DNA from: Rugalucina vietnamica
Taxonomy: Eukaryota > Mollusca > Bivalvia > Lucinida > Lucinidae
Direction: 5' to 3'
DNA: 64,000 nucleotides
Assembly: GCA_964017185.1 (NCBI GenBank)
Contig: OZ024880.1
Span: forward strand, 34,562,329-34,626,328
The notes under the pieces were generated by a model, which worked only from the letters and a program-made list of their open reading frames with translations, did not search any database and was not told the DNA's origin. The translations under genes were made by a program, and so were the position numbers. Of the stretch, positions 45,842-59,546 are shown in pieces; within the stretch, counting starts at the first letter, position 1; each line of letters starts with the position of its first letter.

Positions 45842-46077
45842 TGAGCCTGTGCGTGAGAAAACCAACAATTCGGGTTCCGACCAGGTCCGATACAAACCGG
45901 GCTGTACAATTACAGAAGATGGTTAGAGGCTGGGAATGTTGGATTTAAAAAGTAGAGGAAATGTACTATCCGTGTAGCGAAAACAAAGGCACTGATTAGC
46001 TTCGCAGTTACTGCGAAGCTGATCTTCGTTTTTTTTTTCTCCTGTGCAGTTTGTTGTTTTTCCCATGCGGCGGCTCA
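45842..46077 (-). mobile_element. Family A element, full length
   Basis: TGAGCCTGTGCGTGAGAAAA to GCGGCTCA. The dyad at 45976-46040 has an intact core; its right end carries a T-tract. Confidence 0.8.
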
Positions 46078-46127
46078 TTTCTAAGGGACAGATAAGTACA
46101 CTGGGGACGGCGTGGTTTTTCCAGTAC

Positions 46128-46376
46128 ATCACGATAACATGTCCATGCAATGCATAACCCCATGTACCCACTTTTGTATAGTAAAACCGGGGTGTAGAGG
46201 GGATACACTTTTATATTTTTTACCGTAAACATTGGTTTGAACCGTCTCGGTACTAACGTCTATCTGCAATCTATGTTTTGATAAAAAGAGAAACAAAATT
46301 ATTTATTCACGAAAAGCTCTCACTTTTTGCATCTCTAAACATCTCTGTATATTGCATGGGTGTGTTTTCTTAATGA
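46128..46376 (-). mobile_element. Family B element (B12), hairpin largely lost
   Basis: Ends are clear (acatgtccatgcaatgcata, ttgcatgggtgtgttttctt), but the central part is reduced to aaccgtctcggtactaacg. Confidence 0.65.
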
Positions 46377-47072
46377 TAGCTGGGTGACACATTTTGCAAA
46401 TAGATAGCTTTTCAAAATACATGTACGAAAGCCTACGTATTTTGCGGAAATGAGATTAAAACACATTTTCTATATTTCAAATCCTCGAGCAAAGTAAGCT
46501 AGGGAAGTAAACAGCCAGGACAATACACAAGGAAACCAAATGGCATGTAAAACATTCAAAGAGTCTTGACCAGGATCAGTCAACGCCACAGCAAGTTTGT
46601 CACTATCAACTCACTACTTGAGTGCTAAGTATAAGCCAGCTCGAGTCGTTTCACTAATACATTATATGTATAATAGTTTGGCATGTGGTGTCTGAAAACT
46701 GTTATCAATTAGTTTTAGTCATTTATATAAGGAAGAAGCAAGAAAACCGAATAGCTTCGGGTTTTGATTAGCTTTCATTAAATTTTATAGTTAATTAACT
46801 ACTGTATACATGAACATAGTAGAAAAAAAAACATGTTTGGTATTAAAACAGATAAAACAAGTATCCATTTAATCAATTTCAATAAATTTTGATTTCTGAG
46901 GCTTCGTTGTGTTCCATTCATTCCTACCATATGTGACCACAATGCTTTGAGTGGACGCTGAAATTTCAAACATCTAGTCCTACATGGCCATGTCCTTCAA
47001 ATATAAAAGACAAGGCTTTCGGAACGCCATTATTGAATATTGTTTTGTATTCATGACCAACCGCTCATATTA
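46377..47072. other. Unassigned intergenic DNA
   Basis: No gene or repeat recognised. Confidence 0.3.
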
Positions 47073-48124
47073 CTAGAGGAAAAATCCAAGATAAGTCGCT
47101 TAGTTTTCGATTCTATGCTCCCCGAGAGTAAAATGGACTTTGATTAAACCATTGATTACAGAAAACATTGAAGTTTATCGTATCACTGGAATTAATTTTC
47201 TAACCGGGTACAGTTTTCTGATATTTTGGTGAAAAGTTCATTTTTGAGATTAAAATTGTGAATTTCTGAAATTTCTATTTGCTTCAAAATACTAATGCCC
47301 CGTAGATTTTTCCTTATTAAACCCACGCCTAAAATATTGCCAGCACTGTGTTCTTAGTTATCAATGTGTTTTCATCCTGCCAAAGCTATTCGGTTTTGGG
47401 GAAATTCATGTTTTTTGACAAAAATCGTGATTTTTTGAAATTCACCTTAAAAAGTTTTCTGTATGAAAATAACACAATCGCTTTCCAGTTAAATGGTATA
47501 GTAATCATAGACACCATAATTCGGGCTTTTCATTTTATTTGAAATTGCACTCGTATCAAGTTCCAATGACGCTCGGTACCAGAAATTAACAATGGGGTGT
47601 ATTTTCAGAAATATATGGCATACGAGTGTGTGGCTGCTTTTCTAGGCAGAAATGAGGTTTATTAAAGTGTTTTGAAACTTAAAATGGTTATAAAAAGCAC
47701 CTAGACTAGTTTTATAGGTGTTTGCAAGATTGAAAATGTGTTCTCCAGCGTTCAATTTTGGGGGTAAATAATGATTTTTAGCAGAAAATCGCAAATTATT
47801 GAAAACCACCATATAAACGTCTCTGCATTAAAACTATACAATTGCTTTCCAGTAAAATGAAACACTAAGCTCAAGCTACCTTTTGAGTCAGACTGCACGA
47901 ACTGCAATGGCGACAAACATGCTTTTTAGCAGAAAATTGCAAATTATTGCAAACCACCTTATAAAGTTCTCTGCATGAAAACTATACAATTGCAACTGAA
48001 CTAGCTTTCTAGCTTTTTGCAAGATTGATATGTTAATTATGTTTTCCAGAATTTTAGCTTAGGTAAAATGATGGGGTAATCGTCGCACTAGGTTTTGGGT
48101 AAGAACACTGGTTTCCATGACAAC

Positions 48125-48850
48125 ATATAGCTCCCCTAGATTAACAGGCCCCACCCCAGGGCGTCATTATCTGCTATAAATAAACTATGAAACTACAAAA
48201 CCAAAAGCTTCAATATTTGGTATGCAGCGTTGTTATGTGGAGCTTAATGTAAATCATGCAAATCACGCTCCTGGGGCCAAGAAGGGCCCCACCCAGGAGT
48301 TCGTTAGCTACCTTAGCCTTACAATCAAGAAACAAAAAAAAAAATAATAATAAAAAAAAAATAAATAAATAAATAAATAAATAAAATAAAAAAATAACAT
48401 AAACAGTCTTCTCTGAAACCACAAGGGCCAGAGCATTTACATTTTATGTGTAGCTATGTATAGTGACCCTCTTTGCGAATCCTACCAACAGTGCCCCTGG
48501 GGTCTGGCATAGGCTTAAAATGGGAAAATTTTTCTTCTTTGAAACCACAATACCCAAAGCTTGTATGTTTTGTATACAGCAATATTATAATTAGGTATAC
48601 ATAAATCCTGCCATTCATGCCCCTGGGGTGAAAGATGGACCCTCCCCGGGGTCATTAGTTCCCATAGGCTTAGAATAAGAAAAACATTAAAAAAAACAAC
48701 TTATTCTCTGAAAGACCCAGAGCGTTTATAATTTGTGTATAGCAACGTTAATTAATCCTCCTTATAATTCCTATCAACCATGCTCCTAAGCCCCATACAG
48801 GCCCCGCCCCGTGGGCGTCACTATCTGCCAAAGGATTACATTGGGGAATA
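48125..48850. repeat. Degenerate tandem repeat around CCCTGGGGTC
   Basis: Units of varying length carry gcccctggggt, ccccaccc.ggg.gtcatta and accacaa...ccaaagct at about 48140, 48260, 48490, 48620 and 48790. They lie in the centre of the fold-back. An aaataaat tract is at 48358-48395. Confidence 0.65.
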
Positions 48851-49197
48851 GGTGTCTCATTACCACGTATATCACAACGTCATTTTATTCTCCGGTAGCA
48901 TAGAATTGAAAACTGAACGACTTGTCGTGGATTTTTATCATCAATTTGAGATATGGTTTTGATGCATCAACTCCAGTGCGTTTTTGTTTTATTTTTGTCT
49001 CTTAATCTAATCTTTAAAATATCTGAAGTCGTAGAATTTTTGCGATTTTTTCACTTGTTAGTAATAAGCATAATGATATTATAAATATTCTTTTCTGTAT
49101 ATTATACTTTGGATATGTGTGTTACCTTTATTTCTGAAAATACACACAACTGTTAATTTCTGGTACCCAACTCAAAACAATGATACATATGCAGTTA

Positions 49198-49201
49198 TTA
49201 A

Positions 49202-49253
<52 letters not shown>

Positions 49254-49262
49254 AATAATAAA
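49198..49262. repeat. (AAAT)n microsatellite
   Basis: More than twelve aaat units, ending in aataataata. Confidence 0.9.
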
Positions 49263-49399
49263 TGCTGTCACATGACAGCGTGCTCGAATGCTTCTGTCTT
49301 TGTCAGACGGTAGGAACAACTCGACTTGTAACCCAAAGCTTCATGCTTAATATATATCTTTTTGCCTTTACTGAACCATAAAATTAGGTCGCAATGAAC

Positions 49400-49680
49400 T
49401 ATAAGTACTTTGAGTCGAAGGTCTAGTCATATTCACTCATAATGTGAAAAAGTATGATCTTATACCAAATATCTGTCGAGATATATAGGTCCCTGTGACC
49501 TAATTTCATGGTTCAATAACTTATGAACCATGAAATTAAGCCATATGGATCTTTAACTATTTTGGGTCAAAGGTCTGGTCATATTCACTCATATTGTGAA
49601 AGAAGTAAGCTCATACACAAGGGTCAAAGGTCTGGTCATATTTACTCATATGGTGTAAAAAGTATGCTCGTATACTAATT
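49400..49680. repeat. Three tandem ~70-110-bp units
   Basis: gggtcaaaggtctggtcata, then ttcactcatattgtgaaa recurs at about 49415, 49565 and 49622. Confidence 0.7.
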
Positions 49681-49959
49681 GAGTGTCAATCTAAGACGGA
49701 ATGTTTCATCGGTATTCCGTAAAACCTCTCCATACCATGTCAGGGAAGTGGAACGAGGTACTGAAGTGGAACGAAGTGAAAGTTAGCCAGTTGATCTATG
49801 TCAAGATGTAAGGCAAAATCACTGGGCTATGGACATTAAGTCAACCCAGCCTTAACTTCGTGACACACAAGTCAGTGTCACAAATTAAAAGGTAAACGAC
49901 TGACCATCTTTCTAAGTTGTTTTTATCTAGAAATAAAAAGAAAAACAATATTGTAGGGT

Positions 49960-50640
49960 GTTCTAGATTTTGAACTCTATCCCAAGCCCTGGCTCGGACC
50001 CTCTGGTCCGATGTCATGGAGCCTAAAGTGCATAAGTATGGATGCTTTATGATAAGTTGTTGTCAAGATATGGTCTCTTTATAAAAAAATAAATACACAC
50101 CAATACATCCAATTTTACAGTTCTAGCTTTTAACCTCTAGCCCCACCACCAGGCATGGACCTAGTGATCCGATGCCATGTCATGAACTGAGATGCAACCA
50201 ACCCTACATGGTACCAACATCCCTACTATGAATGCTGCATTACAATTGGTATTCAATGTATAGACTTCCAGACACCTTTAACACAGAAAAGTCAATTTCA
50301 ATGGTGTTCTAGATTTGAACCTTTCGCCCCACCCCCAGCATGGACTCAGGGCTTTGATGTCATGAAGTAAACGCCAACACTTCCGCACACCAACGGTCCA
50401 TGTATCATTACTTTCTGATAAGGGGTTGTCAATATTTAGAATTCTAGAAAACTTTAACAGAGAATAGACAATTTTCAAGGTGTTCTAGATTTATACCTCT
50501 AGCCCCACCCCGGGGCATGGACCCTTAGACTCAATGCCATGGAACAAGTCTAACTGTACAGGGTACCTATGGTCCAAGTATGAATGCTTTCAGGTCAGTA
50601 TCTGTAAAGTTATGGACTCGCAAGTGTGACACGCATGGGT
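49960..50640. repeat. Four degenerate tandem ~170-bp units
   Basis: Each begins gtgttctagatttt.aacct and has ccccaccccggggcatggac, gatgccatgga, then aagtatgaatgct; starts near 49970, 50120, 50305 and 50480. Confidence 0.7.
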
Positions 50641-51952
50641 ACGGGAACGCGCATGCGCACGAGAACATGGATGACCGAGGTGTCTAGAATAGCTCTCTGC
50701 ACTTCATGCAGTCGTACTGAAAATAAGATGTTGTTTTGCTCAGTATTTCATTTTTCTGGAAAGCAATTGCATATATAGAAAACGTTATGTGGTGGACTAC
50801 AACAATTCGCGATTTTCTGCTAAAATATCATCATTTACACCAAAATTGATCACCGGATAACACAAAGACAATCTTGTAAACACCTACAAAACTATTTTGA
50901 TTGCTTTTTTACAACCCCTACAAGTTTAAAAAAAAAACCTTTTGACGCCCAATTTCTGCCAAGCAAAGCAGTCACGCACTCGTATGCCATATATTTCTGA
51001 AAATACACCCCATTGTTAATTTCTGGTACCCAGCTTCAATGGAACTTGATACGAGTGTAATTTTAAATAAAATGAAACGCCCGAATTATGGTGTCTATGA
51101 TGACTATACCATTTTACTGGAAAGCGATTGTATAATTTTCATACAGAATAAAAATAATTGTTAGATCCTTTGGAAGCAGTAAAAATACAAAGCTAAAAGA
51201 TGGGCCATATTGTACAATTTCGGGCAATGAACCTTCATCAGTGGCCCTTTATAAAACTGGCAGCGAAAGCCAGACATTTTGCTGCAATTTCAAGAATTTA
51301 CATCTGTGTAGTCTAAATCAAAGACTCAAATTCCCAAAGGGGCTAAATAATCAAAATACTGTTAAGAAGATGATTCTTAACATATAAAAAATTGAAATAC
51401 TTCATATATATTCACTGATCCCAAAGGATCAAAATAAAAATATAATCTGCACTATGGATGATGTACGGGGAGACTCTTTTAAGGTGATTTTCAAAAAATC
51501 ACGATTTTTGTCATAAAAACTATGATTTTCCCCAAAACTGAAAATCATTGGCTGGATGAAAACATACTGAAAACTAAGAACGCAATGTTGCCAATATTTT
51601 AGGATTAACTTTGATAAGAAAACATCTACGGGGCATTGGTATTTTGAGGCAATTAGAAATTTCAGAAATTCGCAATTTTATTCTCAAAAATGAACTTTTC
51701 ACCAAAATATCAGAAAACTGTACCCGGTTAGAAAATTAATTCCAGTGATTCGATAAACTTCAATGTTTTCTGTAATCAATGGTGTAATCAAAGTCCATTT
51801 TACTCTCGGGGAGCATAGAACTCTCTAATTTCGCCAAATTTTCCTCATGTATATGTACAGGCGCATGTTATTTTGTTTGGTGCGCTTTCAAGTAATACAT
51901 GTATGTCGCTGAAAAATTTAAATAAAGAAACATACATTAATCATAAATATAA

Positions 51953-53156
51953 TATACTGATCAAAATAAGTTTATTCCTACTTTATTATTGTTGGTTATT
52001 CTTATATGTGTGGGGTATTTCTTAATTTGTGTTATGTAGTAATTGAGAAACACATTCAAGAATTGGTTCACGGCAAAAGTTTACTTAAAAATTGTATTGA
52101 CGTCATTTAACGTCATTTTATCTATATTTATACCATTCAAGTGCCCACATTTTTATGTGCAGTCACATTCACTCAAACTTGCTTTAAAACATCTGTTTGG
52201 TGTCAAGGAAGCAGAAATCCGCTCAAAGTTTTGCAATTTTTTTTTTTTTTTTTTTTTTCAGACACTTATGAGCGACTACGTTTTTCTGACGTTAATTTGC
52301 CTTATTTTTCAATGTGCCAAAAAACGTTCAAAACTTCTCAATTTTGAAAAATTCTTTCTGCATGACTGTTCTCTGTATCAAGAGCTTCTGATTATGGCAA
52401 AAATTTCGTCTGTACATTTCTGGATATTCTACTGAATAAGAAAATCGTGCATAATTTTGCGTGACTGGCGTTCGTTTACGTTTAAATGAATCAAATCTCA
52501 ATCACTGCTTTTCAATAGAAACACTATAGAAATTGTTAAAGATGTGTTTAAATCACAAATTGACGTTCACGGACGATTTTACTTTCAACGTCAGCTTTGA
52601 CCAGCTTTGACGTTTCAGTCACGTTATGCGGATATCAGTCTTTGATCACAAGCTTAATCCAATATTTAGAGTTTTCAATGATTCAAATGACCAACGAGAT
52701 TCTACAAAATGTTTTTTTCGGTGACCTAAACCAAAATGATTTCCAGCCTCGGTTCAAAAGCGAAATGATAACCTTTTCTGTCACTACCATTTGACGTCAC
52801 TTGTAACACATACACGCATTCACATGCACCAAATTCCAAGCGGAAATAAAACTTTGACATGTACACATTTGATATTGATATAGAGATAAAATTCTGTCCG
52901 AGTAAATGCCGATCTAATGTTTCCTGAAATGTCCTTCTGTTTCAGCAGCTTCATGTGTGAATTTTCATAATGACCCCTCCTTGGAACCGGGGTTGATATG
53001 TTTCATCTCGGCCTATCTTTTGCAGTAATGTTTGTGTTACAATCATCAGGAGGGATGGAATTAACTTTCTGAGAGGAAAAATCTGCTCCAGGTGCTTAAT
53101 GCCTTACAATATTTTCAAAACATTATAGTAGGAATAAACTTATTTTGATCAGTATA
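51953..53156. mobile_element. 1.2-kb TIR element with TATA target duplication
   Basis: CTGATCAAAATAAGTTTATT (left, from 51957) and its exact complement at the right end (to 53152) form a perfect TIR of at least 26 bp, flanked by TATA on both sides. The interior has T-rich short frames but no transposase I can recognise; probably non-autonomous. Perfect TIRs suggest a young insertion. Confidence 0.75.
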
Positions 53157-53599
53157 TATGCTTAAGCGATAAGTAAAACACTTTATCTCAGTAACTCTGA
53201 ACCTTCTCGGCTGTATCTTTGACACGTAGTGATTATCTTGCTATTCCATCCATCTTCTTTAATTCTTGCTTGAATGCCTACAAGTGCTTGAGTCCTAGAA
53301 ATGCTTTTGAGATGAATATTTTGGGCTTTAAAATGTGTCACTTCATTAGAGAGAAAAAATAAGCAATTATCAGGAGTTATAAATGTCAATCATAATGAAT
53401 GATTGATTTTAGAATGACTAAAAGTTAAAGTATATGAAATAATTTTTTGCATTCTCATCTGTGTTTTCAGTTGTAAGAGATTACTATCAATTTCCAAATT
53501 ATAATACACTGATGCACAAGGTATTACTGCGATATAGGATGGAGACCACAAGAATCACAGAGTGTGATGCTGTGAACCACTGGAGGTTACATACCTGTA

Positions 53600-53890
53600 A
53601 AATTTAAGCCCCCCCCCCCCCGTGTTTTATATTACTGACCGTTCCAAGGCGAAACTTATGTTGTGGTTCTAATTGTTAGAAGTTTTGTTGTTGATTTTTA
53701 TACCGGTTGCGTCTTATGTACGTTTTCATATATACACATGTAGTTTAGTAAGGGTAACTAAGGGGCAACCTATTGGGAAAAAGTTGCTTACTCGGCCTAC
53801 TACATGTATATGTGCTCTTTGAGTTCATACCAGAGTGTCAATTTAGTTTTTCCCTCTACCTTGGTATTTGGAGTGAGAGTGCATTTTCAA
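53600..53890 (+). mobile_element. Family C fragment, opposite orientation, diverged
   Basis: tattactgaccgttccaagg, gggtaactaaggggcaacct, attgggaaaaagttgcttac match the complement of the family C end. Fossil. A C-tract is at 53611-53622. Confidence 0.6.
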
Positions 53891-54089
53891 TGTACTCAGC
53901 ATAGTTCTATTAATTTAAGGGCCTATGTACTATAAAGAATGGATACGGTAATTGGTCTTAAACATCAAAGATTACATTGCCCTTTAGCTGATATCTACGT
54001 TGTCAACATTAGTTTCTGATAGTTGTGTGACCGGAATAAGATAAGAGATATTCCATTCTTAAGGATCAAGTACTCAACTATAGGTCAAG
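53891..54089 (+). promoter_or_regulatory. Upstream region of gene 2
   Basis: Directly upstream of the gene 2 ATG. No TATA box stands out; promoter position is only inferred. Confidence 0.2.
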
Positions 54090-54117
54090 ATGCGCGTTAT
54101 TTATGTTGCAATTATAG
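54090..54117 (+). CDS. Gene 2 exon 1: start of signal peptide
   Basis: MRVIYVAII, A at -3 of the ATG, donor G|gtaagt. Very short (28 bases), but it joins exon 2 in frame to give a plausible signal peptide. Confidence 0.7.
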
Positions 54118-54758
54118 GTAAGTGCGTTTTTGAATCCTTAATCCCAACAGTTTAAGAGTGTTTGGATGTACATGAATTGTAGTTTAGAACTCCTGATAAT
54201 TCCACCACTCTCATAAACGTATGAATAAGATCGAATTATGATACCAATGAAACAGCATATGCATCACACCATATGTATGTAAACACAAGGAACTGTTCTA
54301 TCATTTTGCATACTGTTGTAAAGGTACATGAAATTACAACATTACATTAATGTAGAAATATATGAGAAGCTGCATCAGATATCCGACAATCTGCATGTGC
54401 TACGCAGTAATATTGCATAGCTCATCTGTGCCCTATTTTCGTTCTATACATAGTAAAACGTCTCCGCTTCCAAAAACTGACATTTCAAGCTTCTGACTAT
54501 TTTGTGTGGCTGTACACCTCGGTTTGTGTCGGACCTGGGCGGAAATTCAGAGTGTTGGTATTTTCACACGATGGCTAAACATTATTTTCAACATCTCAGT
54601 GTGCCTCAGTGTAGCTGGTTCTAGGGTAGCCGGGTTATTGTGTGATGATATCAGCACCCAGGCTTGTCAGTTACTAGCGGTCAGTAAACCAGATTTGTGT
54701 AACGATACATCTATATCACAAACTACATGTCCAAGATACTGTAACAAATGTGGTGAGT

Positions 54759-54801
<43 letters not shown>

Positions 54802-54828
54802 AGATACTGCAACAAATGTGGTGTGTAC

Positions 54829-54864
<36 letters not shown>

Positions 54865-57800
54865 GATATATAATGTGTCACATCAGTAGTTCAAGATTAA
54901 ATAGTTGCTTTAAAACGTTCATAATTTATTTAATAATAGTAATTTATTGATTACCGTTTCTTTATCCATTTGTTACTTTCTCACATTTCAAATATGTTTT
55001 TTTTTTCTAACTTATGTTCAAGTCTCCTGCATTCAGATTTATTTGTATTTTAACAGCATTGGAGTGTTACCATTGCAACCAAGCTTTGGTAAACTATACA
55101 GACTGCAATACAACGAAGGCGTGTAATGCTGGAGAGGTAGGCATTCTGTATAAAAGCAAATTAATTGATGCACCAAAGGAATTTTCGTTCATGGATAAGC
55201 TTGCTAACTTCGGCTCATCAAAATCGTATACCTTGACCCGTCCCGCTTCCGAAGTGTGAAAAGCAACGGGAGCATTCTGCCGATGGCGTGCAGTAATAAC
55301 AGCTCTACTGTATCAATTCAAGTTTCATGTAGCATAAACATTACCTTAAGATGTTCACATTAGAGAGGAGGACACTTAAAGGGAGCCACAGTTTGCCATA
55401 TAATTTTATTGAAAAACACTCAGGGATCTCCATCGCCCGGCAGCTTATTGCACTTATTTTTTGAGTCCTCGTTTTGATTTATCATGGTGTTTATATTAGG
55501 ATTTATTTGTTTGTCCATGATTATTCATTGACTAGTCATCAAGGCTCAAATACATTGCTGTCGTTGAGGCACTTGCTTTCTCTGAGGCACTTGCTGTCTC
55601 TGACTAGTAGTTAGAGATTCACCACGAGGACCGAACAACTAACTTAATGGTGTGAAACACTGCAGAAGCTAAGTATGAGGTTTTGGCCATGTAAAATCGA
55701 GTTAACCCCACCAATAATTTTATATCACTGATCGTTCTAATGCTATACTTTTGCCGTTGTTCTATTTGTTTTATGTTTTCGTGTTGAACTTTTGTGCTGT
55801 TTGCAGCTTATGTACGTTTTCATATATCTAGTTAAGTTCAGGTAACTGAGTGACCGCCTGTTGAAAAACGGTTGCTCACTGGGCTTACGATATGCTCCTT
55901 TAGTATAAGTACATGTACCTTATTGTCAATTTTATTAGTTTTTACATTTTCGGTTTTGGAGTGGGACTTTCTTTCTGATTGTACCATTTCCTGATCATTG
56001 CCTACTTTTACCTTTCAATATTCCTTTCAAAATTCGGACAAATACATGTGGCACCATATTCCAAGATCCCTTATCATCAGCGAGCTCTTTAGTATCCTTC
56101 CCATTCACGCAAACGTACAGATCGACAAAACCTCCTGCGCCATTTATAGAAGGTAGCTATTTAGCATGAATGTACACTGTTATGTCGGTGAACTCTCTAA
56201 ATATGAGGCGCATTATGGCTCAGTGGTAGAGTCATGTTCAGGCCATGGAGGCAGATAAACACTGTTTGAAACATACACTATCATGTAGTGTCCATCTACA
56301 AACCTGTCTAAGCTAGATAAGAACTAATAATTTAAGTACCCAGGAAGCATCGACTCAGTTACGGCATGACTTGTTTAGTGGGACATAAAAATGCTAAAAC
56401 ATCAATTCAAACACAACATAAAGCGATAAAATTGTAATAACAAAATGATACATCCCGAACTTATCTCGTATTTCAAGGTAGGCCCAGAAGCAAACAATCG
56501 ATTTTAACTAATGCTCAGGTAAATTTACGGAGACTTTCCGATGATATCCGATATTGGCCGGCAATATTCGATTATCATCCGGCTAATCTGTCCAGGTAAT
56601 GTCAATGCCTGGGGACAGTAAATCAATTGTTGATCCCTTAGCTGTCTTGGTTGAGTGGTTTAGGTCGCCGATTTCATAAACCGAGTTAAAATTTAATAAT
56701 GTGCAATGGACGTTGTTTTTCATCGGACCAGTTCTGACAACATAGATGACAGAAATATTCAATTATGACGCACAGCGAAATGCTTACATATCTGTACATA
56801 AAGCTAACAAAAATATGCCTTTCTTTCTTTTATGAATGAATGAAGGAAGGAAGGAAGGAAGTAGGGAAGGAACGAAGGAAGGAACGAATTACGGTTTTAA
56901 CGAAAACTGTGAATGTTGATGCACGTGTATCTTTATGAAAAATATGCAATTTAAAAAAATCTTAAGTTTTTACTGAGGGACTTTACCTGCGCCTATAATC
57001 GACGGGTCGACCACCTTGCTACTAGTTGAATATTGTTGTTGTTTTTTGTTTTTGTTTTTTTTTTCGTTGCAAAAAACATCATTAAAAATGCAATTACATA
57101 ATTGAAAAAGTTGTTTTTGAGCACAAGTCTAATTTTCTATTTCTTTCGAACATTATCTTAATCCGCACTATCTTGCTACAATACGATGCCCCTATCTATG
57201 AAAAAGTTTTTTCATGACAAAACTACATGTGCGTCAAAATTACATACGGATCAGCATGCACAAATGTTAACCCATTCTTTGAGAAACAAAAAATGAAGAA
57301 AAAAACATATTTATGTTAATTCGTTTATCATTATTATTATAATAAATATTGTTGTTATTTTTATTTTCTGATCCAATCCAATATGATACTGATTTTGTTC
57401 GAACTGTACACTTTGTGGGAAAATGTCTTAAGTAACTATCCCAGGCACGCGCCAGTATTTCGCTGAAGGGCTTGAAAGGCAAGCGTTATAAAAACATATT
57501 ATAAAGTTTTGACACCTCTCTCAATGACCCGATAAAGTGAGCCGCGTCGCACGCAAACCTGCCTTTGGTGTTTCCAAATTTTGACCAAATCGACATGAAT
57601 AAAGACAGAAGATAAGTTCATTGCTGAAAAAGCATTTCCCCATTTATGAAAAAAATGTACGTTTACAATGTACATTTACAGCAAACACACATTTTGATAG
57701 TTACCGCTAAGATCATATACAAGTACAAGTACAATAAACTTTATTAATCTCAGGCCAATATATGACATAAGAGATACAGTAAATGTACAAACATATATTC

Positions 57801-59491
57801 AAAAAGGCATGATACATAGTGCAAACTGGCTGAAGATGTAGAAAATTTAATGGTATATAGTTTTTAAAATTATAAGAATAGTTATAAGGATAGTGAGGCG
57901 GGGGGGGGGGGGGCGAGTTTGTCTGCAAGATGTCTGCAAACATTAGAAGTGTTGGCGATACAGCACTTGGGAAGTCATGATGCAAAATTTCCAAGAAAAT
58001 TGAATGTGTATTACATTTGCCTGGGGTTTGCCTAATTAGATATGATATATTGTCAATTTAAATGAACTTAACTATACAATGAAGAAAAAAAGAGAGCTCG
58101 ATAAAACACGGGGAAATCGTGAAAATCGTGTCAAAAGGTTGTATAATTATAGGCATTAGTTTTGATATGCAAAACAATGATTTTCTCAATACTGGTAAGA
58201 CGGCTGCTAACCTATGAGCCTTCGCGTGAGAAAACAAACAGTCTGGTTTTTCGACCAGGACCGACACAAACCGGTTTATTACATTACAGAAGCAAGCTAG
58301 AAGCTTGAAATTTCCGATTTAACTGGAAGAGAGGTCAACCTATCTGTGTCGCGAAAACAATGGCGATAAGAGCTGTGCACTTATTGGACAGCGTATCTGC
58401 ACCTTTGTTTCGGCATATTAAGAATGTCTGTTTTCTCACGCATTGACTTAAAGTGTATATTTTATTCTATTATCATAATCTTAGTAATCAAATAATAATA
58501 AGTGTTTTCTGTGGTCTACTTTGAGACGTTAAAATTGTATTTTCGCAATTACTGCAATGCAGACCTGCGTCATTGTTAAATCGCACAACATGTAATTGAC
58601 GTTTAATATTTGAATTCGTTGCATTCACAGGCTGTGCGAATTTACAATTATATTTGTTTTAAGTATTTCATTAAACAAATATGATTATGATGAATAGCAA
58701 TACGAAAATATTTAATTACCAATTATGATAAGATAATCATGAGAATAGAAATACTTTTTTCTATACGTATGCAAATATAACAGAGACTTAAGATCATAAT
58801 GAAAATGTATTTTTCCAAAATATGTGTCATATTTTCTAAATACATCAGGGCCTATTTATTCATTTACATAAAAATATCTACATGTATTACAATATTCTGT
58901 CTTTTACAAGTGTGTCATTTCCATATACAGTACATGTATGAGCGATAATCTTCGCCCGCGGCATTATTACCTGGAAGCTTGGTCGGGTCTTATCGGAGCA
59001 CTTTACGGAGATGCACGGAAAATCAAGGGAGAAAAAAAATATTTATATTATTTTGCTGAATACTCAAACAGACCATTTTTTCTTTGTGCTACAAAAACAA
59101 AAGTTGCACCAGTTGAAAATATATTCTTTCCTCTAAACTAGACCGTTTGTGACGCATAACATTTTTTAACTATTATGTCCTAAACTTGCCGTTGAAGTCA
59201 TGTACCATGACAATTTTTACCACTTTTTACGGAAATTTCACTATATATTTAATTATTTTGCGCACTACTAGGTTACCTAACCCAAACAGACCATCTTATA
59301 ATAGTGCTACTACAAAAATTTAAAAACCATGTCAAAGATAAAGAATTGTTCTTTCTAATGCCGTTCGTGATGCAAAAATATCGCAAGAATTAAGAAAGTT
59401 ATGAAAAGATAAAAAATTATTTCCTATATGCCGTATACAATAAATTGACCAATACCTGTAGACTTGCTAGTACGACTTTTGTTTTTCCTAT

Positions 59492-59546
<55 letters not shown>

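Larger units (their letters stand above)
47073..51848. repeat. Large fold-back repeat, arms of ~0.8-1 kb
   Basis: The left arm (about 47073-47880) and right arm (about 50745-51848) match in inverted orientation over most of their length: ctccccgagagtaaaatgga, aactgtacccggttagaaaa as complement, cccattgttaatttctggta. The right arm has about 320 extra bases (51155-51475). Further partial copies: 47920-48060, 48888-48950 (arm end, inverted) and 49128-49185. No transposase recognised. Confidence 0.75.

Noticed and set aside
58938-59141. Candidate for the missing Ly6 exon
   Set aside because: One Cys only, no GT/AG ends in the right phase, no Ly6 spacing.
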